A DNA stretch of 64,000 bases. Origin: CAYMQB01 sp964392665. Lineage in GTDB: Bacteria > Hydrothermota > E44-bin80. The stretch is from contig CAYMQB010000003.1 in NCBI GenBank assembly GCA_964392665.1, forward strand, positions 1-64,000, written 5' to 3'. The first letter of the stretch is position 1; each line of letters opens with the position of its first letter. A program made the position numbers and the translations under genes. The notes below the pieces were generated by a model. That model worked only from the letters and a program-made list of their open reading frames with translations, had not been told where the DNA came from and made no database searches. Positions 58,657 to 64,000 of this stretch are shown piece by piece.

Positions 58657-59226
58657 GTGAGAGTGATAAAGAAATACGCAGCAAGAAAAATGTATGATGT
58701 GAAGGACTCCAGATTTGTGAATCTTACAACGTTGAGGGATATGATACTTGCGGGTAACGAGATACGGGTAATAGACAACCAAACAGGGAGCGAGATTACT
58801 TCAACAGTATTGGCACAGATTGTTTTGGAGCAGCAAAAAAAGCAAGAGCAACAGACATATATTTCAGTTCCTGGATTGTTCCGAGAACTGATGAAAAGGG
58901 GAAAGAATTCCATTCTTGACTTTTTAGAGAGACCGTTATCAGGTTCGTTGGAATTGCTTTTTCTTAGCGAAGAGAGAATGAAAGAAAGTTTTCGTAAGTT
59001 AGTAAAATCAGGCCAGGTAAGCAAGCAACAGAAAGACGAAGTGGTTAAGGGATTACTCATAAAAGTCAAAGAGAGCAGGAGGATGTTGGAATCTTTTATC
59101 AAAAATACGATTGTTCATATGGATTTTCCGACAGGGACAGAATTCGGAAAGTTAAAAAGGGAAGTGGATGAATTGAAAAAACAGCTTTCTTCAATATCAG
59201 CTAATAAAAATGCAGAGAACCGTTGA
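58657..59226 (+). CDS. phaR: PhaR-like regulator (PHA accumulation regulator DNA-binding domain)
   Basis: 189 residues from GTG 58657, 5 bases after AAGGAG. The N-terminal 60 residues match the PhaR DNA-binding domain: KYAARKMYDVKDSRFVNLTTLRDMI and VIDNQTGSEITSTVLAQIVLEQQ. The rest is helical and ends in a coiled coil (REVDELKKQLSSI). In PHA producers PhaR senses polymer granules; no PHA synthase or phasin is seen in this window, so here it may control something else, such as lipid metabolism: a PlsC gene follows 52 bases downstream. Confidence 0.8.
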   Translation: MRVIKKYAARKMYDVKDSRFVNLTTLRDMILAGNEIRVIDNQTGSEITSTVLAQIVLEQQKKQEQQTYISVPGLFRELMKRGKNSILDFLERPLSGSLELLFLSEERMKESFRKLVKSGQVSKQQKDEVVKGLLIKVKESRRMLESFIKNTIVHMDFPTGTEFGKLKREVDELKKQLSSISANKNAENR

Positions 59227-59278
59227 AGTTGTGCATAATAGTCAACGAATATGAGTTCACAAGTTATGGAGAATTAAT

Positions 59279-59902
59279 GTGCTTTATTCTTTTTTACATG
59301 TAGTTCTTAAGGCACTAGCAGTCTTTTACTTTAGGCTACAAACGGATGGTATCGAGAATATACCAAAGAGTGGTGGAGTTATCTTAGCGCCGAATCACCC
59401 AAGTGACCTGGATTCAATAATTCTTGGTACCGCAATCAACAGGCAACTTCACACAATGGGTAAGGAAGAATTGTTCAGAAGAAAGTTCGCTGCTTTTATT
59501 CTTAAAAAGATAAATGCCTTTCCTGTGAAAAGGGAGAAGTTCGACAGGGCTTCACTCAGGTGTGCATTGAAGATACTCAAGGATGGAAATGTAATTGATA
59601 TGTATCCTGAAGGAACTGTAAGTAAAGATGGAACTTTGCAGGAACCTAAATTGGGAACAGCCTTTATTGCATTGCAATCAAAAACACCTGTTATACCGGT
59701 AGCGATAATCGGTAGTTATAGTGTGATGTCAAAAGGAATGAGATTTCCAAGACCGCGCAAAGTGGTTGTGAAATTTGGTGAACCTATTTTTTTTGATGAA
59801 TATTACGATAAGCCGCACAAGAAAGAAATATTGAAGATACTGAGTACACGGATAATGGGCGAAATCAAATATCTGCAGGAATCTGAGGGAGAAGCAAAAT
59901 AG
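59279..59902 (+). CDS. plsC: 1-acyl-sn-glycerol-3-phosphate acyltransferase (PlsC family)
   Basis: 207 residues. GTG 59279 fits the frame; ATGGAGAA lies just upstream. PlsC blocks: I NHPSDLDS (HX4D), II FPVKREKFDRAS, III YPEGTVSKDG, IV TPVIPVAIIGS. It makes phosphatidic acid from lysophosphatidic acid at the inner membrane, a step in phospholipid synthesis. It lies 52 bases after the PhaR-like gene on the same strand and probably shares its promoter. Confidence 0.9.
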   Translation: MLYSFLHVVLKALAVFYFRLQTDGIENIPKSGGVILAPNHPSDLDSIILGTAINRQLHTMGKEELFRRKFAAFILKKINAFPVKREKFDRASLRCALKILKDGNVIDMYPEGTVSKDGTLQEPKLGTAFIALQSKTPVIPVAIIGSYSVMSKGMRFPRPRKVVVKFGEPIFFDEYYDKPHKKEILKILSTRIMGEIKYLQESEGEAK

Positions 59903-59927
59903 TCTATAAGGGATGACTCAGGTAAGA

Positions 59928-62900
59928 TTATTCACGAAGCCTTGCGTGGTATTTTCGATAGAAGTATGAAGCGATGAGGAAGATTGCACCAATGCCAAGA
60001 AGTGCAAGCATCTTATAGAGTTTTCCCGAGAAGCTCAGGTCAATAAGAAAAACCTTAAATAATGTTATACAAAAGAGACTCAAAGCGGAAATACGAAGTG
60101 GGAGAATCCTCTTAATAATTCCGACAAGAAGCAAACCAAAACCGTAAATAACCCAGAGAAGTGATATGGCAAAGGCTGCTTTCTGTTCACCTAAATCCCA
60201 GACCCTGTAAAACGATAATGTCGCCTGCGAGTGTAACTGGATAAAAAGAAGGATAAGGAAAAGTGTCCATAAATATGGAGTAGCCTTTTTCTCGAATTTA
60301 GTAACTGAATCCCTTTTAATGGAATACTGAACAGCTGCATATGCCAGTGCGCTCAGCAAAATGGCCGTGGATACGAATTTAAGATTAAAAAGAAATGAGA
60401 AGCCGTATGTAAATCTGTAGAGAATTGTCGAATTCTCCATAATCAACTTAAGGAAAGTAAGACTAATAAATACTAAACCTGTAATACGGATAGCTGTTTT
60501 GTTCTTCTGAACACCCAGAATGAGCAGAGTAATTGAAAAGAAAGTCCAGAGTATGGTTGTGAAGATGAAACTCTCAAATCGCAAAGACTGTGTTGCCAAG
60601 CGGTTGAAATAGGTGATAATTTCAATATTGAGTCCCAGAAAGAGAAAAGAAAAAAAGGTTGTCCAGAGTGCTGGAACAGCTAAGTTTTGTCTTTTATCCT
60701 CACCAAGGCTTTTCTTCGAATAAACCAAGGCTCCCACTGCAATAACTCCAAGTAGTAAAGAAAGTGATAGAAATTTTAGGTTCAATATGAACGGTAAACC
60801 ATAAGTAAACCGTTGAAGCAGAGGTGTATCGATGAGGAAGAGTTTGAATGCCGTCATACCTATAAGGATGTAAGCTGCAATGCGATGGTTTGATATTTTC
60901 TTATGAATGCCAGTAATAAGAAACCAACACGAGAAACCTGTCCATAGCATGGTTGTGATAACAAGACGCATCATCTTTAGCGCTGGTTGATTAAGTGTTG
61001 AGAAGAAAGAAAAAATCTCGAAGTTTAACGAAAGGAAAAGCATAATAGCGAAAGTTGAGGCGAGAATCGATTCCCCTTTCTGTTTAAAGCCTACGCTCTT
61101 TTTGCGTTTATTCTTATAATACATTGCACCTATCATTACACTGATGATGAAAACTGCGGTAGATAGAAACTTCACATTAAAAAGGAAGGGATAACCGTAT
61201 CTATAGTAATTGTAAAGAACAGGAGTATCAATTAGCAACATCTTCGCTGCCGTTGCGAACATTAAGCATAAACCCGCTATTCTGAGTGGTTTTGTTCTTG
61301 TCATAATGCCTTGAATTAGAAACCACAAGAAGAATACCGACCAGAGCATTGTGCTATATGCGAAAAACATATTCCCTGCTATTCCTCTAAGGTTGAGGAA
61401 ATAGTGAATAAGATCAAGATTTGTTATCCAGAAAAGTGTTATTAGAAACATTAAAAACAGAGGGACTTTGTATTTTTTTTCATTGAAAGATAAATTCTTG
61501 AAGCGTCCGAGAATGATAGCACCGAAGGCGAAGGAAAGAGAAACAAACAATTGAGCAAAAAATCTTGAATTTAGGTACAGGAAATAATGGGCATTTGTGT
61601 TATGTAAAATAGCCGTATCGACCGTAAATAATCTAATTGCAGCGATTAAGAATACTATCAATCCTCCGTAAAGAAGAGGTTTCCTGTCTATGAGTGCTCC
61701 AATAAATAGGAAGATGGCTGCTTCAAGAGCCCATGCAGTAGTGATCCAGTAACTATTCACAAGCATTGGGACAGGAAGAGTGAGAAGCCCAATTGCAGTT
61801 CCCATTAACCCCCCATAGAGTAAAGTATCTTTTGCATTTAGTTTCCTTATTGCTCTTGAGAGAATAAAATGGTAGATTGCCATAAATAGAGGGACGGCAG
61901 GTATAAAACTTGCAATACCTCTCTCTCTTAGCATTGTATAGCCGATGAGCAAGAACATTATGGGGTTCAAAATAACGAGAATTAAGTCTTCCGGGTAAGA
62001 CCTTTTTTTCAAGAGAAAACTTTGCGGTGTGCTCATAAAGGAAAAAAGCACAAAATAAGCCACTGCGAAACCTGATGCAAGGGAGAAATCAGCGTATGTA
62101 TACTTCCAGATATACCATCCTCCGAAGTATCCTATTGTGCAGATAAAGGAAAGAAAGGTAATCAATCGCCACCTCTTTATTGATGCCACATAGAGAACGC
62201 CCAGGTCAACAATAAGCAAGTAAGAAAACAGTGGAGGTTCGTAGTATATCGTCGGGTTTGGAAGAGCGAAAAAGAGCGGTGTTGCGAAGGCGCCGAGTAT
62301 GCTGAGAAATGCAATGGGAAGACCGTTATGGTATGCGGCAAGGGACATTCCACCAATGGTTGTGCAGAAAAATAAAATGAAAGCGGGTAGTGGAGGCAAG
62401 ATATTGTAGAAATGATAAGCTGTAAATATGGTTAAATAGAAAATTATCAAGGCAAGTCCTAATAATCCCTGTGATAGGGGTCCGAATTTCTTTTTATGGA
62501 GGAATTCGCCAAACCAGATGATAAGTAATCCTGCAAGAAAGCCGAGTACGGTTCTCGCTGTCTCACCAAGCCAACCTTGTTCAAAGGCATACTTCAAGAA
62601 TATGCCAAATCCGGCTGCAAATACGACTACACCAACCCATACGAGCCATCTTTCCCCGACCATTTGTTCGAAACGCAACCATGCTGCTTGACTTTTTACG
62701 GCTTTTTTGAGGACTGGTTCAATCATAGATTCAGGTTGAACTGGAAGTTCCTTCTTTACTGCTGGTGGCTCTTTCGGAGGAGTTGTTTTTTTCTTTGTTT
62801 TTACCTCTTTTTTTGTTTTCGGTGGTTGTTTCTTTAAGGTTGGTTTTTCCTCGATATTTTCCGATTGAAATTCCTTTTTGAGTTTGCTCAGTTCCTCTTC

Positions 62901-62939
62901 GAGTTTTCTTATTCTTACTTCAATTGAGTTTCTGTCCAT
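59928..62939 (-). CDS. DUF2339 multi-pass membrane protein with expanded internal repeats
   Basis: 1003 residues. It has an N-terminal coiled coil (VRIRKLEEELSKLKKEF), a Lys/Pro-rich linker, then about 25-30 membrane helices. DUF2339 starts near 95 (GERWLVWVGVVVFAAGFGIF). The C-terminal half has four related units of about 115 residues, each with a T-x-L-W helix, a G-I turn, RIxG/AAYI, a K-x-x-L-I/M-D/E-T/S motif and FLFNLKFLS: e.g. TTMLWTGFSCWFLITGI, TTILWTFFSITLLILGV, STMLWSVFFLWFLIQGI. Function of the family is unknown. TGGAGACATA precedes ATG 62939. Confidence 0.8.
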   Translation of the reverse strand: MDRNSIEVRIRKLEEELSKLKKEFQSENIEEKPTLKKQPPKTKKEVKTKKKTTPPKEPPAVKKELPVQPESMIEPVLKKAVKSQAAWLRFEQMVGERWLVWVGVVVFAAGFGIFLKYAFEQGWLGETARTVLGFLAGLLIIWFGEFLHKKKFGPLSQGLLGLALIIFYLTIFTAYHFYNILPPLPAFILFFCTTIGGMSLAAYHNGLPIAFLSILGAFATPLFFALPNPTIYYEPPLFSYLLIVDLGVLYVASIKRWRLITFLSFICTIGYFGGWYIWKYTYADFSLASGFAVAYFVLFSFMSTPQSFLLKKRSYPEDLILVILNPIMFLLIGYTMLRERGIASFIPAVPLFMAIYHFILSRAIRKLNAKDTLLYGGLMGTAIGLLTLPVPMLVNSYWITTAWALEAAIFLFIGALIDRKPLLYGGLIVFLIAAIRLFTVDTAILHNTNAHYFLYLNSRFFAQLFVSLSFAFGAIILGRFKNLSFNEKKYKVPLFLMFLITLFWITNLDLIHYFLNLRGIAGNMFFAYSTMLWSVFFLWFLIQGIMTRTKPLRIAGLCLMFATAAKMLLIDTPVLYNYYRYGYPFLFNVKFLSTAVFIISVMIGAMYYKNKRKKSVGFKQKGESILASTFAIMLFLSLNFEIFSFFSTLNQPALKMMRLVITTMLWTGFSCWFLITGIHKKISNHRIAAYILIGMTAFKLFLIDTPLLQRFTYGLPFILNLKFLSLSLLLGVIAVGALVYSKKSLGEDKRQNLAVPALWTTFFSFLFLGLNIEIITYFNRLATQSLRFESFIFTTILWTFFSITLLILGVQKNKTAIRITGLVFISLTFLKLIMENSTILYRFTYGFSFLFNLKFVSTAILLSALAYAAVQYSIKRDSVTKFEKKATPYLWTLFLILLFIQLHSQATLSFYRVWDLGEQKAAFAISLLWVIYGFGLLLVGIIKRILPLRISALSLFCITLFKVFLIDLSFSGKLYKMLALLGIGAIFLIASYFYRKYHARLRE

Positions 62940-62981
62940 TATGTCTCCATTTTTCCCTTAATTGTTCTTCCATTTATTATG

Positions 62982-63077
62982 GGGGTCAGGTCTCAACATT
63001 TGACATAACCTCTTGGTTTATTCCAAAATTATATATCTTATCAATTCTTCCTATGTCAAATGTTGAGACCTGACCCC
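62982..63077. mobile_element. Small inverted-repeat element (MITE/REP pair)
   Basis: Arms of about 25 bases, GGGGTCAGGTCTCAACATTT plus GACATA at 62982-63006, repeated in inverse orientation at 63052-63077, with a 45-base AT-rich middle. There is no coding capacity. The form suits a RAYT-mobilised REP pair, but the ends are unlike those of the RAYT element at 29620. Its right arm supplies the final codons of the hydrogenase protease gene. Confidence 0.8.
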
Positions 63078-63530
63078 TAATTCCCTTTCTATTATCTCCA
63101 CTGCGTTGCTTTTTATCGAGCATTCGACTTCAGGAGTCATTCTCTCCGAAAATTTAAATACCTCCTTTATTTCAATTCCATATATGGAAATACTTTCGGG
63201 AATCTTAAGACCCATTTTTTTACCCAATTCTATTGCCGTTGCAAAATTTATAGAATGTATGGATGTAAGATGGACGGTCTCATTAAGTTCTTTTAGCGAT
63301 ATGTTATGAAGTTCACCAGGTTTTCCACCCTTCTCTACAGCATCAACTATTACCAATTTGTCGTAACCAGCAATAATATCAAGGATACGAATCCCTGCCA
63401 CATTTTCTGTAACAAAATCAACACCCTTTTTTTTGCCGACAATGGACGCTATTTCTTCAACCACTTTGATGCCTGCTGCATCATCTGTTAGGATAGGACT
63501 GCCCAGACCCAAAAAAAGCAATTTTATCAT
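63051..63530 (-). CDS. Hydrogenase maturation protease (HyaD/HycI family), 3' end replaced by a repeat
   Basis: 159 residues from ATG 63530 (a TTG two codons upstream is possible; no strong ribosome site). The family motif GLGSPILTDDAAGI holds the nickel-sensing acidic residue, and KLVIVDAVEKGGKPGELH and TSIHSINFATAIELG carry the second acid and histidine. It trims the C-terminus of a [NiFe]-hydrogenase large subunit after nickel insertion. The last residues (GVRSQHLT) and the stop come from the inverted-repeat element at 62982-63077, so the native C-terminus is probably lost. hypB follows upstream on the same strand. Confidence 0.85.
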   Translation of the reverse strand: MIKLLFLGLGSPILTDDAAGIKVVEEIASIVGKKKGVDFVTENVAGIRILDIIAGYDKLVIVDAVEKGGKPGELHNISLKELNETVHLTSIHSINFATAIELGKKMGLKIPESISIYGIEIKEVFKFSERMTPEVECSIKSNAVEIIERELGVRSQHLT

Positions 63531-63605
63531 TTTCAATTAAGAAATTTCAGCGCAGGTATGCAAACGGAGATTTCGATTAATCTGCGATTCTGTGCGGTCA
63601 GAAAG

Positions 63606-64000
63606 CTATTGCTTACCTGTGTTTCTCAACATTTGGTTTATCAACCACTCGGACCACATATCAAATCCTTGCCCACTTAAAGAAGAAATTTTGAAAACGG
63701 AAAGGGATGTATTTATGTTGTCTGCATTCTGCAAAAGTATTTCCAAGTCCACCCCTAATATATCTAAAAGGTCCATCTTATTTACAAGCATTACATGGGA
63801 TTTGCGGAACATCAATGGATATTTCACAGGTTTATCATCGCCTTCCGGTAAACTTAAGACAACCACATTTTTGTTAGCCCCAGTATCAAACTCTGCCGGA
63901 CATACAAGGTTACCTACATTCTCTATAAAGAGCAAGTCGATCTCCTTAAGGTCCAAAGACAGTGTTGCATCCTTAACCCATCCGGCTTCGAGATGACAGT
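63606..64000 (-). CDS. hypB: Hydrogenase nickel incorporation protein HypB (C-terminal part, cut by window edge)
   Basis: About 131 codons are visible; the N-terminus lies beyond 64000 in the same frame, which stays open to the edge. Motifs: CHLEA, DLLFIENVGNLVCPAEFD, LPEGDDKPVKYPLMF, VNKMDLL (GTPase G4) and SSLSGQGFDMW. HypB is the GTPase that delivers nickel to the large subunit of [NiFe]-hydrogenase in the cytoplasm. Its place next to the maturation protease marks the edge of a hydrogenase maturation cluster. Confidence 0.92.
   Translation of the reverse strand, partial: CHLEAGWVKDATLSLDLKEIDLLFIENVGNLVCPAEFDTGANKNVVVLSLPEGDDKPVKYPLMFRKSHVMLVNKMDLLDILGVDLEILLQNADNINTSLSVFKISSLSGQGFDMWSEWLINQMLRNTGKQ

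Noticed and set aside
58425..59102. 225-codon minus-strand frame over the PhaR-like gene
   Set aside because: Antisense to a gene with a clear family, promoter and ribosome site; it also runs through a palindromic repeat.
1..64000. tRNA, rRNA, riboswitch or CRISPR array
   Set aside because: No cloverleaf T-loop motif, rRNA core sequence, known riboswitch pattern or regularly spaced repeats recognised on reading both strands; a covariance-model search would be decisive.

Overview
This 64 kb window comes from an AT-rich, diderm bacterium. Genes for LPS transport (lptC, ostA/lptA, lptB), a lauroyl-acyltransferase, a GT9 heptosyltransferase, TonB, TolC channels and type IV pili show two membranes. 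The secreted proteases end in FlgD/T9SS-type C-terminal domains. Together with a two-domain protein disulfide oxidoreductase, hydrogenase maturation genes and gingipain-like C25 peptidases, this suggests an anaerobic, possibly thermophilic member of the FCB side of the tree. Candidate phyla such as WOR-3/Stahlbacteria or Cloacimonadota would fit. The lineage is an inference: no rRNA gene is present.

Layout. 1-15640 (+) is a secreted-protein island: two C25 peptidases, a short three-repeat protein, a glycine-rich repeat protein and an S8 protease. Four of the five share a C-terminal sorting module; the two C25 genes carry it as a DNA cassette that is identical base for base through the coding part. 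15743-22554 (-) is an operon: TsaC fused to a LMW phosphatase, a TPR protein, a soluble-adenylyl-cyclase-like protein, and a TPR protein that is the in-frame continuation of the cyclase protein beyond one stop codon. 22768-24662 holds dnaN and a rhomboid protease. 24879-28732 (+) is a thiol-redox operon (PDO, TrxB-like reductase, glutaredoxin, TlpA-like lipoprotein) followed by an outer-membrane protein and an NlpC/P60 lipoprotein. 28723-37882 (-) holds an xer recombinase whose 5' end abuts a RAYT transposable element, two different type I glutamine synthetases, rpoN, lptB, ostA, lptC and lpxL. 38753-43522 (-) is a type IV pilus locus (pilin, PilH/PilI/PilG-like ABC system, second pilin, prepilin peptidase) arranged much as in Myxococcus. 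44017-46231 (+) holds a heptosyltransferase, a DUF1573 protein and a DUF498 protein. 46221-58316 holds two divergently transcribed tripartite RND efflux systems, one with a MarR regulator. 58657-63530 holds a PhaR-like regulator, a PlsC acyltransferase, a DUF2339 membrane protein and a hydrogenase protease; a hypB fragment runs off the right edge.

How it fits together. rpoN is in the window, and two closely matching sigma-54 promoters lie before the first C25 protease and before the major pilin. Each has tandem palindromes about 100-200 bases upstream, as expected of enhancer sites. This suggests that secreted proteolysis and pili are both switched through sigma-54 activators. Several families of palindromic repeats are scattered through the window, and some have entered coding sequence: inside the glycine-rich protein, at the break in the cyclase/TPR gene, at the 5' end of xer and at the 3' end of the hydrogenase protease. 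No tRNA, rRNA or CRISPR array was seen.
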